DNA of 5,764 nucleotides from an uncultured Lysobacter sp. (GTDB lineage Bacteria > Pseudomonadota > Gammaproteobacteria > Xanthomonadales > Xanthomonadaceae), in assembly GCA_902805755.1 (NCBI GenBank), contig CADCUA010000577.1:1-5764 (forward strand), given 5' to 3'. Of the stretch, positions 1 to 5,764 are shown in pieces. The notes under the pieces are model-generated. The model was not told the DNA's origin, ran no database searches, and was given only the letters and a program-made list of their open reading frames with translations. Within the stretch, counting starts at the first letter, position 1. Each line of letters starts with the position of its first letter. The position numbers and the translations under genes were made by a program.

Positions 1-1
1 C

Positions 2-634
2 GCGCCGACCGAGCGCGAGAAGTCGCAGTGGTACTTCCAGCGCTACGTCGCGCACCTGCCGGCCGCCGGCGAGCTCGTGCTGTTCGACAGCGAGCAGGCG
101 CCGGTGACCACGGCGCACCTGGCAGCGAGCTCGGCCATCCCGCTGGTGTTCGAACCGGTCATGATCGATGGGCGGCTGTACTGGGATGGCGACATGACGC
201 GTGAATCGTCGCTGCCGCTGATGCTCGACCGCGTGCGAGGCCGTGGGCGCCTGCGCAGACAGGGCGAGTACCCGCAGCCCACCCTGTTGATCACGGTTGA
301 CCATATGAGCCGTGCGCAGGCGCGAGCACCGCGTGCGGGCATGGAGATGGTGCACCGGGCACTGGAGCTGCTGCTGCACGGCAAGACCGTCGTGCCCGCC
401 GGGTTCCACGAGGGTTTCGACCATGTCATCAACATCGTGCGCGAGCCGCTGCCGCACGATCCGGTGTCCGGTCATTTCGACTATTCGCCCGAGCGAATCG
501 CCGAGCTGGTCCAACAGGGGCGGCAACAGGCGCTGCAGATCTGGCACTCGCACCTGGACGACGTTCGCACCCGGCAGGTGCCGGCAGGAATCGAGCGTAG
601 GACGAGCACACGACCGACTGCCGGGCTGTCCTGA
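2..634 (+). CDS. Patatin-like phospholipase, C-terminal part (5' truncated by window edge)
   Basis: The frame is open from the left edge and ends at TGA 632-634, giving about 210 residues. Patatin-like proteins are serine lipid acyl hydrolases that use a Ser-Asp dyad. The visible part holds the second half of that site: a small-residue run AASSAIP at about 116-145 leads to YWDGD, and the DGD at 185-193 matches the conserved DG[GA] motif carrying the catalytic Asp. The GxSxG nucleophile must lie outside the window. The C-terminal part ([12 protein letters not shown], then FDYSPERI, then an amphipathic helix) resembles bacterial patatins with a DUF3734-type tail, which is a family impression and not a search result. 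The last 25 or so residues, rich in Arg and Thr, match no domain I know. The gene converges on the VOC gene with only 19 bases between the stops. Substrate and localisation cannot be judged without the N-terminus. Confidence 0.85.
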   Translation, partial: APTEREKSQWYFQRYVAHLPAAGELVLFDSEQAPVTTAHLAASSAIPLVFEPVMIDGRLYWDGDMTRESSLPLMLDRVRGRGRLRRQGEYPQPTLLITVDHMSRAQARAPRAGMEMVHRALELLLHGKTVVPAGFHEGFDHVINIVREPLPHDPVSGHFDYSPERIAELVQQGRQQALQIWHSHLDDVRTRQVPAGIERRTSTRPTAGLS

Positions 635-660
635 CCTGTATTCAAGCGGCAACTCAGGTC
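633..660. terminator. Inverted repeat joining two convergent stop codons, possible bidirectional terminator
   Basis: GACCTG at 633-638 and CAGGTC at 655-660 form a perfect 6-bp inverted repeat with a 16-base loop. The left arm contains the last two bases of the patatin TGA, and the right arm overlaps the VOC stop (TCA 654-656 on the + strand). The position between convergent genes fits a shared terminator. The stem is short and no T-tract follows on either strand, so function is inferred from position only. Confidence 0.3.
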
Positions 661-1085
661 GCGAACAGCTGCCCGTCGATATCGGCGAACGCCTTGAACT
701 CCAGCGCGTTGCCGGACGGATCCAGCAGGAACATTGTCGCCTGTTCGCCCGGCTGGCCGGCAAAGCGAACATGCGGCTCGATCACGAATTTCACGCCTGC
801 CGCGCGCAGGCGCTCGGCCAACGCATTCCAGTCGGGCAGCTCCAGCACCACACCGAAATGCGGCACCGGCACATCGTGGCCGTCGACCGCGTTGTCGCCG
901 GCGACAGGCGGCTGCATGCCATCGACCTGGTGGCACACCAGCTGATGGCCGTACAGGTCGAAATCGACCCAGCGCTCCGCGCTGCGTCCTTCCGGACACG
1001 CGAACAGGCCGCCGTAGAACGCACGCGCGGCCGCAACGTCATGGACGGGGATGGCGAGGTGGAACGGAGTCAGGCGTCGGGTCAT
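654..1085 (-). CDS. VOC-family protein, predicted extradiol dioxygenase/glyoxalase-like (COG3565 type)
   Basis: This 143-residue protein has the two-module vicinal-oxygen-chelate fold, a scaffold that binds a divalent metal through His/His/Glu. The expected ligands are visible: His9 ([10 protein letters not shown]), His76 ([10 protein letters not shown]) and Glu129 (GNALEFKAF). The segment [20 protein letters not shown] followed by [16 protein letters not shown] is very characteristic of the family annotated as predicted dioxygenases of the extradiol family (COG3565). The real substrate of that family is not established, so no reaction is assigned. I chose the ATG at 1085 because the protein then begins directly with the first beta strand, as relatives do. 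An in-frame ATG at 1121 overlaps the stop of the upstream gene and would add 12 residues; neither start has a clear Shine-Dalgarno sequence. The GAF gene ends 28 bases upstream on the same strand, so co-transcription is likely. Confidence 0.93.
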   Translation of the reverse strand: MTRRLTPFHLAIPVHDVAAARAFYGGLFACPEGRSAERWVDFDLYGHQLVCHQVDGMQPPVAGDNAVDGHDVPVPHFGVVLELPDWNALAERLRAAGVKFVIEPHVRFAGQPGEQATMFLLDPSGNALEFKAFADIDGQLFAT

Positions 1086-1113
1086 GGGTGTCTGGCGAGC
1101 GGCGTTGCCTGCA

Positions 1114-2037
1114 TCATGCATCCAACGCGGTGCGGGCGCGGTCCTTCTCCTGCGAGAGCGCTTCATCCGCACGCAGGAACACGTGCTCCTGACGCTCGTC
1201 CGCGCTGCGTGCGTCGGCCGCGCCGATCAGTATGCGCAGCCCGGTGTCGTGCTCGAACGCCTGGACGCACTCGCGCACGCGCTGAAGCCCTGCCTGCGTC
1301 GAGTGGCCCTGCAGGACCACGACGAGCTCCGGGCTCATCGTCGCGCGGTTGACGGTATCTCCGTGCGCCCGCAGCAGCGAGCCCAGCGATTCGTCCAGCT
1401 GCTGCATGCGCTTTTCAAGCGCGCGTTCGCCGATGCGCCCGGCAGCACCCGCGAAGTCCTGCAGCTCCAGCAGCGCGATCGTATAGCCCTCCGATGCGGC
1501 CGCGGCCACGGCAGGCGCGATCGCGGCAGTGCGTTCGAGCATGCGCTCGCGGCCGTGGCCTTCAATCAAGCTCATCGTCAGTCGCGCGAGCACCGCCAGC
1601 GCATCGCGCTGCGAAGCACTCAGCGTGCGCGGCTCATGGTCCATCACGCACACCGTGCCCAGCGCGGCGCCGTCAGGCGTCACCAGCGGCATGCCGGCGT
1701 AGAACCGCATGGCGTGTTCTCCAGTGACGAACGGATTGTGCACAAAGCGTGCATCCGCTCCGAGGTCCGGCACTTCCATCAGCGCGCCCGGCGTGCGGAT
1801 CGCGTGGTCGCACAGCGCAACGTCGCGCGATGAGTCGCGCCCCGGGAAGCCGACGTTCGCCTTGAACCACTGGCGGTCGCGGTCGATGAGCGACACCAGC
1901 GCAATCGGCGTTTCGCACAGCATGGACGCCAGGCGGGCAACGTCGTCGTACGCCGCTTCCGGCAACGTGTCGACGATATGGTAGGCATCAAGCGCACGCT
2001 GGCGCGCGGCTTCGTCGGTGTGGGTAGCAGTAAGCAT
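1114..2037 (-). CDS. GAF-domain sensor protein with a degenerate GGDEF-like C-terminal domain
   Basis: The protein has 307 residues. Residues about 8-26 form the leader helix typical of free-standing bacterial GAF proteins ([20 protein letters not shown]). Residues about 27-160 are a GAF domain: [15 protein letters not shown], then ALCDHAI (Cys76, His78), FYAGMPL and LGTVCVMD are all hallmark positions. GAF domains bind small ligands or sense redox or light; the ligand here is unknown. Residues about 184-302 read as a GGDEF fold: the opening strand [10 protein letters not shown] and the closing [10 protein letters not shown] are typical of diguanylate cyclases. The catalytic loop, however, is MSPEL (234-238) in place of GG[DE]EF, and the inhibitory RxxD is not preserved (RAHGD at 223-227). 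Diguanylate cyclase activity is therefore unlikely; a sensory or regulatory role is inferred. The ATG at 2037 is chosen by homology to relatives and has no evident Shine-Dalgarno; upstream in-frame codons encode non-conserved sequence. The gene is divergent from the hemerythrin gene. Confidence 0.85.
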   Translation of the reverse strand: MLTATHTDEAARQRALDAYHIVDTLPEAAYDDVARLASMLCETPIALVSLIDRDRQWFKANVGFPGRDSSRDVALCDHAIRTPGALMEVPDLGADARFVHNPFVTGEHAMRFYAGMPLVTPDGAALGTVCVMDHEPRTLSASQRDALAVLARLTMSLIEGHGRERMLERTAAIAPAVAAAASEGYTIALLELQDFAGAAGRIGERALEKRMQQLDESLGSLLRAHGDTVNRATMSPELVVVLQGHSTQAGLQRVRECVQAFEHDTGLRILIGAADARSADERQEHVFLRADEALSQEKDRARTALDA

Positions 2038-2197
2038 GGTGGGCGGGCGCGCGGAGAAGCCGCGATTGTCCGCGGGTCGGGCTGTCAGGCGCAATGGACC
2101 GGCGCATGCGGCTGTCGCATCGCGGGACGTGTCGTCACGTGGTGGTGAGCAGGGGTGCGCTGCGATGGATGTCCGATACAACCGAGCGAGGCGAACC
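2038..2197. promoter_or_regulatory. Divergent intergenic region between GAF and hemerythrin genes
   Basis: This 160-base gap must hold promoters for both divergent genes. Two small dyads are visible: ACGTG-TCGT-CACGT at 2127-2140, the more operator-like, and CCGCG-ATTGTC-CGCGG at 2060-2075, close upstream of the GAF start. For the GAF gene a weak sigma70-like pair can be read on the - strand (TTGCGC at 2094-2089, 18-base spacer, GACAAT at 2070-2065). For the hemerythrin gene the only AT-leaning stretch is GATACAA near 2174-2180, with no good -35. These assignments are tentative. Confidence 0.35.
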
Positions 2198-2722
2198 ATG
2201 CGAAACATCCTGACCACGCTGCGCAGCGAGCACGACACGCTGCGCGGGTTGTTCGAGCAGATCAACGCGACCACCGACCGTGCGGCGAAAAAGCGTGCGC
2301 AATTGCTCGAGAAGATCGAGGCTTTGCTGATCCCGCATGCGAAGTGGGAGGAGCTGGTGTTCTACCCCGCGTTCGCGAAGCGCGCATCGCACGAAGGCCT
2401 GCTGATGCATGCCGAGGCGATTCAGGAGCACCGCGCGGTGGAGCAGTCCGTGCTGCCCGACCTGCATGCATCCGCGCCGGACACGCGGCAGTTCGCCGGT
2501 TCGGTCAAGGTGCTCGGGCAGTTCGTCGACCACCACGCGCGCGAGGAAGAGCGCGAGATGTTCAAGGCGGTGCGCCAGCTGTTCTCGCGCCAGGAACTGG
2601 CCGAACTGGATGAACAGTACGAAGCCTGGAAAGCGTCGCCGGTCGCGGCCGGCGTGACGCTGCATGCGAAGGTCAAGACGGGATTGAAGTCGGTGATGCG
2701 CATGCCGAAAGCGCCGGGCTGA
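2198..2722 (+). CDS. Hemerythrin HHE cation-binding domain protein
   Basis: The 174-residue protein is a predicted four-helix bundle with a non-heme di-iron site of the hemerythrin/HHE type. The ligands appear in order: His12 (SEHDTLR), His47 with Glu51 (PHAKWEE), His78 with Glu82 (QEHRAVE), and His112/His113 with Glu117 (DHHAREEE). FYPAF at 55-59 is the usual hydrophobic signature after the second ligand pair. Such proteins bind O2 or NO, store iron, or protect against nitrosative or oxidative stress; the sequence alone does not say which. The site looks complete. After the bundle comes a basic tail (about 150-174, with several Lys/Arg) of unknown purpose. The ATG at 2198 is preceded by GAGG at 2188-2191 with a 6-base spacer and gives the natural start of the first helix; the longer reading upstream has no family features. 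No signal peptide is present, so it is probably cytoplasmic. It is divergent from the GAF sensor gene. Confidence 0.92.
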   Translation: MRNILTTLRSEHDTLRGLFEQINATTDRAAKKRAQLLEKIEALLIPHAKWEELVFYPAFAKRASHEGLLMHAEAIQEHRAVEQSVLPDLHASAPDTRQFAGSVKVLGQFVDHHAREEEREMFKAVRQLFSRQELAELDEQYEAWKASPVAAGVTLHAKVKTGLKSVMRMPKAPG

Positions 2723-2723
2723 T

Positions 2724-2740
2724 CCCGTGCGGTGCACGGG
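2724..2740 (+). terminator. Tight GC hairpin directly after the hemerythrin stop codon
   Basis: CCCGTGC (2724-2730), loop GGT, GCACGGG (2734-2740) is a perfect 7-bp stem that begins one base after the TGA. It is well placed to end the hemerythrin transcript or stabilise its 3' end. No T-run follows (the next bases are CGCGCCGGG), so it is not a textbook intrinsic terminator. Confidence 0.45.
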
Positions 2741-2766
2741 CGCGCCGGGAACGCATGCCGCCGAAC

Positions 2767-2790
2767 TAAACTGCGGTGATCTTCCAGGAG
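2767..2790 (+). promoter_or_regulatory. Possible -10 element and strong Shine-Dalgarno of the phosphatase gene
   Basis: AGGAG at 2786-2790 sits 7 bases before the ATG at 2798 and is a clear ribosome binding site that fixes this start. TAAACT at 2767-2772 is the only AT-rich hexamer in the gap and could be a -10 box giving a very short leader. No matching -35 is visible, so the promoter part is weak while the ribosome site is firm. Confidence 0.4.
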
Positions 2791-2797
2791 CCTGCCC

Positions 2798-3703
2798 ATG
2801 CGCATTGCCCGTCTTGCCGCCTTTGTAAGCTTCGGCCTGCTTGCAGGCTGCCAGTCCACCGGCGGCACCGCCTCGGCGCCTGCGCCCGGATCGGCTGCGC
2901 CGGTCGTGACGGCGCCGGCCACCGCGGCGATTGCCGCGGACGATAATCTCAACGCGGTCCTGTGGGTGCAGGCTGCGGTCGAATACGACGCCGCGGCGAC
3001 GCAGGCCTACCGCGCCGCGATCGCCCAGCTCGATCGCGCGTTGAAAGACCCGAAGTGGCATGCACTGGTGCCCGAAGAGCGTGGCAGCGCAGCGAAGCTG
3101 CCGCCGGCCGTCGTGCTCGATATCGATGAGACCGTGCTCGACAACTCGCCCTACCAGGCGCGCCTGGTCGCACAGGGCAGCGAATACAACGAGACGACGT
3201 GGGATGCGTGGGTGCGCGAGCAGAAGGCCAGGCCCGTGCCCGGCGTGCTGGAATTCGCGAAGGCCGCGCAGGCGCGCGGCGTCACGATGATCTACATCTC
3301 CAACCGCGCGGTGCACCTCAAGGACGCGACGCTTGCGAACCTGCGCGCGGCCGGCCTGCCGGTGAAGGACGACAGCGTGTTCCTGGGCCTGGGCACGCAG
3401 GTTGAAGGCTGCGAGCAGGAAGGCAGCGAGAAGCACTGCCGCCGGCTGGTGGCCGGGCGCCAGTACCGCGTGCTGATGCAGTTCGGCGACCAGCTCGGCG
3501 ATTTCGTGCAGATCGATGCGAACACACCGGCCGGTCGCGAAGCGCTGTATGCCGAGCATCGCGCGTGGTTCGGTGAGCGCTGGTGGATGCTGCCGAACCC
3601 CACATATGGTTCGTGGGAACCGGCGCTGTTCAACAACAACTTCCGCCAGCCGCGGGAGGCAAGGCGCGAGGCGAAGCGCGCGGCGCTGGATATCGCGCAG
3701 TAG
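2798..3703 (+). CDS. Lipoprotein acid phosphatase/5'-nucleotidase, HAD superfamily, class B / e(P4) type
   Basis: This 301-residue protein has a lipoprotein signal peptide: Arg residues at the start, a hydrophobic core and the lipobox LLAGC with lipidated Cys18. An Ala/Pro-rich linker follows (about 22-47). The HAD core carries all four motifs: DIDET with nucleophile Asp108 and acid/base Asp110, followed by VLDNSPY; Ser168 in IYISNR; Lys212 with Arg215/216 in EKHCRR; and the metal-binding GDQLGDF (Asp231, Asp235). WDAW at 135-138 is also typical. Relatives such as the Haemophilus e(P4) outer-membrane protein dephosphorylate nucleotides (for example NMN) and other phosphomonoesters, so a periplasm-facing, membrane-anchored phosphatase is inferred. 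GDQL differs slightly from the common GDNL. Cys205 and Cys214 flank the motif III region and could form a disulfide, which would fit an exported enzyme. The start is fixed by AGGAG at 2786-2790. The gene lies 75 bases after the hemerythrin stop and past a hairpin, so it may have its own promoter. Confidence 0.93.
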   Translation: MRIARLAAFVSFGLLAGCQSTGGTASAPAPGSAAPVVTAPATAAIAADDNLNAVLWVQAAVEYDAAATQAYRAAIAQLDRALKDPKWHALVPEERGSAAKLPPAVVLDIDETVLDNSPYQARLVAQGSEYNETTWDAWVREQKARPVPGVLEFAKAAQARGVTMIYISNRAVHLKDATLANLRAAGLPVKDDSVFLGLGTQVEGCEQEGSEKHCRRLVAGRQYRVLMQFGDQLGDFVQIDANTPAGREALYAEHRAWFGERWWMLPNPTYGSWEPALFNNNFRQPREARREAKRAALDIAQ

Positions 3704-3849
3704 ATCGGCGCGTGGTGCGTGCGCGGTGTTCGGCGCGGTTGTGGCAGCGCGTCGGGTTTCAACGCGTTGGCCATGCACAGTCCGGCAGTCGCAAACACAG
3801 CGGTGCGCTGCACAGGTCGCGCATGGTTTCGACACCCGCTGCAATGGGT

Positions 3850-3867
3850 GCCGGATCGGCGTCCGGC
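3850..3867. terminator. Small hairpin in the convergent intergenic region
   Basis: GCCGGA (3850-3855), loop TCGGCG, TCCGGC (3862-3867) is a perfect 6-bp stem. It lies 146 bases after the phosphatase stop and 40 bases past the SDR stop, and could help end transcription from either side. There is no T-tract. In a GC-rich genome such a stem can arise by chance. The rest of 3704-3849 shows no gene, only weaker stems such as CAGCG-GTG-CGCTG at 3798-3810. Confidence 0.25.
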
Positions 3868-3885
3868 GTCTGATTCAAGCGTGAT

Positions 3886-3913
3886 GCGCTGAGCGCCAAC
3901 CGGCACTCAGCGC
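3886..3913. terminator. Strong hairpin overlapping the SDR stop codon
   Basis: GCGCTGAG (3886-3893) pairs perfectly with CTCAGCGC (3906-3913). The inner loop can pair further as GCC (3895-3897) with GGC (3902-3904) around AACC, after one mismatch. This is the strongest stem I found in the window. Its right arm contains the SDR stop (TCA 3907-3909 on the + strand, TGA on the - strand), so translation would run into it. It sits between converging genes and is a likely bidirectional transcription end or 3'-end stabiliser, although no U-tract follows on either strand. Confidence 0.5.
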
Positions 3914-4932
3914 CTGCGCGCACGCATCGCCCGCTCGCGCTTCATGCGCTCGCGCACGTCGCCGTCCACGCTCCGGCCTTCGGGCACCGGCGTGTACAGC
4001 GAGCCGGGCGTCGGTGGCGCAGGCGGAGCGGTTTCGATCTGGATCGCATGCTGCAATCGGCCGGCAATGCGTTCGGTCGCGTCGGGCAACAGGCGATGCG
4101 AGACGTACGCGCCCTTCGCTTTCCAGCCCACGGCAAGTTCCTCCTTCGGACGCACGCTGATGCGCACGATCGCATCGACCACCTTGCCCGCACCGTCCGG
4201 CAGGATCAGCTGCGGCGTACGCCCCGAATAATTCGCCGCGTGCTGATCGAACGGGGTGTCGGCCGCCCACGGCATCACGGTCGCAACCTTGATGTCGCGC
4301 AGGCCGGCGAGGCGCAGTTCCTCGTTGAGTGCGCGGCCGAGCGCAAGCACGCCGGCTTTCGAAGCGGCGTAACTGGCCTGGTACGCGAGCGGCACCTGGC
4401 TCTCGATCGAGCCGATGTTCACCACCGTGCCGCGGCGCTGCGTGCGAAAGCGCTGCAACGCGACGTGGCTGCCATAGATCACGCCGTTGAGGTTGATGTC
4501 CACGAGCCGCGCCTGGTCGGCGGCGGGAATGTCCCAGAACGGGCCGATCCCGCCTAGCCCGGCGTTGTTGATCCACACGTCGATGCCGCCGAAGCGCGCG
4601 ACCGTGGTTTCGGCAAGCCGCTGCATGTCCTCGAGCTTGCTGACATCGGTGGTGACGACGAGCGGCGTGCCGCCAGCCGCACGCACCTCATTCGCCACTT
4701 CTTCCAGCAGCTGCGTGCGCCGCGCCGCGAGCACGACATTCGCGCCGTGCGCGCCAAGTTTCACCGCAACGCCGCGGCCGAACCCGCTGGAGGCGCCAGT
4801 GATTACGTAGGTGCGGCCTGCAATGCGCGGATCGGCCGTGCCTGACGGTAACGTCGCGCAGCCGGGCAACACCATCAGAACGGCAAACAACGCGCATGCG
4901 ACGAGCAGGCGGGTCAGGGCCACGGTGTTCAT
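3907..4932 (-). CDS. Short-chain dehydrogenase/reductase (SDR) with a lipoprotein-type N-terminus
   Basis: The 341-residue protein is a classical Rossmann-fold NAD(P)-dependent oxidoreductase. It shows TGASSGFG (45-52, cofactor binding), Arg71-Arg72 after the second strand (suggesting NADP preference), NNAG (122-125), Asn147, Ser175 and YAASK (Tyr188, Lys192), so the catalytic tetrad is intact. The substrate is unknown. Residues 1-25 look like a lipoprotein signal: Arg8, a hydrophobic stretch and LPGC with Cys25. That would put the enzyme on the outer face of a membrane, where NADPH is not normally available. The C-terminal extension beyond the usual 250-residue core has a Pro-rich segment (about 305-315) and a strongly basic end (ERMKRERAMRARRR). 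No start has a Shine-Dalgarno. ATG 4932 is favoured because it gives a compact signal peptide; ATG 4947 would add five residues, and ATG 4875 (Met20) would remove the signal and give a 322-residue cytoplasmic form. The nitrilase gene ends 119 bases upstream on the same strand. Confidence 0.9.
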   Translation of the reverse strand: MNTVALTRLLVACALFAVLMVLPGCATLPSGTADPRIAGRTYVITGASSGFGRGVAVKLGAHGANVVLAARRTQLLEEVANEVRAAGGTPLVVTTDVSKLEDMQRLAETTVARFGGIDVWINNAGLGGIGPFWDIPAADQARLVDINLNGVIYGSHVALQRFRTQRRGTVVNIGSIESQVPLAYQASYAASKAGVLALGRALNEELRLAGLRDIKVATVMPWAADTPFDQHAANYSGRTPQLILPDGAGKVVDAIVRISVRPKEELAVGWKAKGAYVSHRLLPDATERIAGRLQHAIQIETAPPAPPTPGSLYTPVPEGRSVDGDVRERMKRERAMRARRR

Positions 4933-5051
4933 TGTCGGAACCCGCATCGGTGCGATGCACGAAACGATCCGGCGCAACGCGTCGTAGCGTGGTGATCAGA
5001 CGCGGCCTTGGGGCACGGCTGGATGCGCGGCGATCTGTACACCGCACACCT

Positions 5052-5764
5052 TCAGCCCGTCGCGTCGTCGTTGAAGCGTGCGCCGCACGGACGCGTGCGG
5101 TTGACCTGCAGCTCCAGCACGTCAGGCCGCGAGTAATGGCCGAACGGATCGAAATTCTGCCGTTCGCCGCGCACCAGCATCGGGTCGAGTTCGGCCAGCA
5201 GCAGTTGTTCCTCGCCGATCGCGGGCGGCAGCACCCATTCGCCGGTGGGCGCGGCGATGCAGGAGCCGCCGTTCGCACTGACCTCCGGCATGGCCGCGCG
5301 CAGCAGCTCGGCATGCGGCAGGTGCGCAGGAATATCCTCGCGACGCATCAGCCCGCTCACCGACATCACATAGCTGCGCCCTTCGCGCGCCATGTGGCGG
5401 GTGACGTCGCGCGTGTTGCGCTCGCTGCCCGGCCAGGTCGCGATGTGCAGGTCCTCGCCCTGCGCGTACAGCGCCGAACGCGCGAGCGGCATCCAGTTCT
5501 CCCAGCAGCTCAGCGTGCCGAGCGTGAACCCGTCCACCGCGAAGCAGCGCAGTCCATGCCCGTCGCCGGGCGACCACACCAGACGCTCTTCATAGGTCGG
5601 CATGAGCTTGCGGTGCACGTTGCGGATCGCACCGGTGTCATCGATCAGCACCAGCGAGCAGTACAGGCTGTGGCCGCGTTCGCGCGCGCGCTCGATGCAG
5701 CCGATCGCGACCCAGATGCGCCCTTGCCGTGCGGCCTCGCACACCGGGGCGAGATCGCCGCGCG
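5052..5764 (-). CDS. Nitrilase-type carbon-nitrogen hydrolase, C-terminal part (5' end beyond window)
   Basis: The frame is open through the right edge and ends at TGA (5054-5052), giving about 237 residues. Enzymes of this superfamily hydrolyse nitriles or amides with a Glu-Lys-Cys triad. Two of the three are visible: Lys in VHRKLMPTYEERLVWSPGDG and the nucleophile Cys in LSCWENWMPLAR. The first Glu should lie in the N-terminal part outside the window. The HRKLxPTxxER...GDG context and CWEN motif point to the true nitrilase / cyanide-hydrolase branch and not to the amidase or beta-ureidopropionase branches; this follows from motif knowledge, and the substrate is unassigned. The C-terminal DVLELQVNRTRPCGARF segment is usual for the branch, so the 3' end is intact. 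No signal peptide can be assessed. The SDR gene follows 119 bases downstream on the same strand; a nitrilase beside an oxidoreductase could be a small catabolic unit, but the spacing does not require an operon. Confidence 0.92.
   Translation of the reverse strand, partial: RGDLAPVCEAARQGRIWVAIGCIERARERGHSLYCSLVLIDDTGAIRNVHRKLMPTYEERLVWSPGDGHGLRCFAVDGFTLGTLSCWENWMPLARSALYAQGEDLHIATWPGSERNTRDVTRHMAREGRSYVMSVSGLMRREDIPAHLPHAELLRAAMPEVSANGGSCIAAPTGEWVLPPAIGEEQLLLAELDPMLVRGERQNFDPFGHYSRPDVLELQVNRTRPCGARFNDDATG

Noticed and set aside
312..1352. Long + strand open frame spanning the patatin end, the VOC gene and the GAF end
   Set aside because: It crosses three well-supported genes in the wrong frame, and its product is Arg/Cys-rich low-complexity sequence without motifs.
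1051..1833. Open + strand frame of 260 codons opposite the GAF gene
   Set aside because: The composition is Arg/His-rich and typical of a frame shadow, while the opposite strand encodes clear GAF and GGDEF-like signatures.
2018..2197. N-terminal extension of the hemerythrin gene from an upstream GTG
   Set aside because: The extra 60 residues are Arg-rich and match nothing in the family, whereas ATG 2198 has a ribosome site and starts at the first helix.
3117..3126. Ten-base palindrome TCGATATCGA
   Set aside because: It encodes the conserved HAD motif I (LDIDE) and is explained by coding constraint.
2135..3844. Very long open frame on the - strand (569 codons) opposite the hemerythrin and phosphatase genes
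   Set aside because: It is rich in Arg, His and Ala, has no recognisable domain and runs antisense to two genes with intact catalytic motifs. Long antisense frames are common in GC-rich DNA.
3704..3906. Possible small gene or small RNA in the 203-base convergent gap
   Set aside because: No open frame with a ribosome site and protein-like composition was found, and no promoter is recognisable. Only hairpins are supported.
4978..5051. Possible intrinsic terminator or promoter between the nitrilase and SDR genes
   Set aside because: I found no stem longer than about 4 bp with a T-run, and the best -10-like hexamer (TACGAC on the - strand near 4986-4981) has no -35 partner.

Overview
This is a GC-rich (roughly two-thirds G+C by eye), densely coding stretch of a bacterial chromosome. 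The gene families, two lipobox-type signal peptides and strong G/C at third codon positions suggest a proteobacterium. A Xanthomonadales/Lysobacteraceae-type gammaproteobacterium is my best guess, but this rests on general impression and not on a marker gene. I see no tRNA, rRNA, insertion sequence, integrase, CRISPR array or replication origin. The window looks like ordinary chromosomal housekeeping and accessory metabolism.

Layout from left to right. (1) 2-634, + strand: the C-terminal part of a patatin-like phospholipase, cut by the left edge. (2) 654-1085, - strand: a complete VOC-fold (extradiol dioxygenase/glyoxalase-like) protein that converges on the patatin gene, with both stop codons touching one inverted repeat. 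(3) 1114-2037, - strand: a GAF-domain sensor protein whose C-terminal half reads as a degenerate GGDEF domain; it lies 28 bases upstream of the VOC gene and is probably co-transcribed with it. (4) 2038-2197: a divergent intergenic region. (5) 2198-2722, + strand: a hemerythrin HHE-domain protein, followed by a tight hairpin. (6) 2798-3703, + strand: a lipoprotein acid phosphatase of the HAD class B / e(P4) type. (7) 3704-3906: a convergent intergenic region with two hairpins. (8) 3907-4932, - strand: a classical short-chain dehydrogenase/reductase that unexpectedly starts with a lipoprotein-type signal peptide. (9) 5052-5764, - strand: the C-terminal part of a nitrilase-type carbon-nitrogen hydrolase, cut by the right edge.

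The genes do not form one obvious pathway. The most suggestive neighbourhood is the divergent pair of a GAF/degenerate-GGDEF sensor and a hemerythrin, which could be a small oxygen, NO or redox-responsive unit. The most unusual single genes are the GAF protein, where the GGDEF signature is replaced by MSPEL, and the SDR with a lipobox, where a cytoplasmic-cofactor enzyme appears to be targeted to a membrane. I found no convincing evidence for a wholly new multi-gene system.
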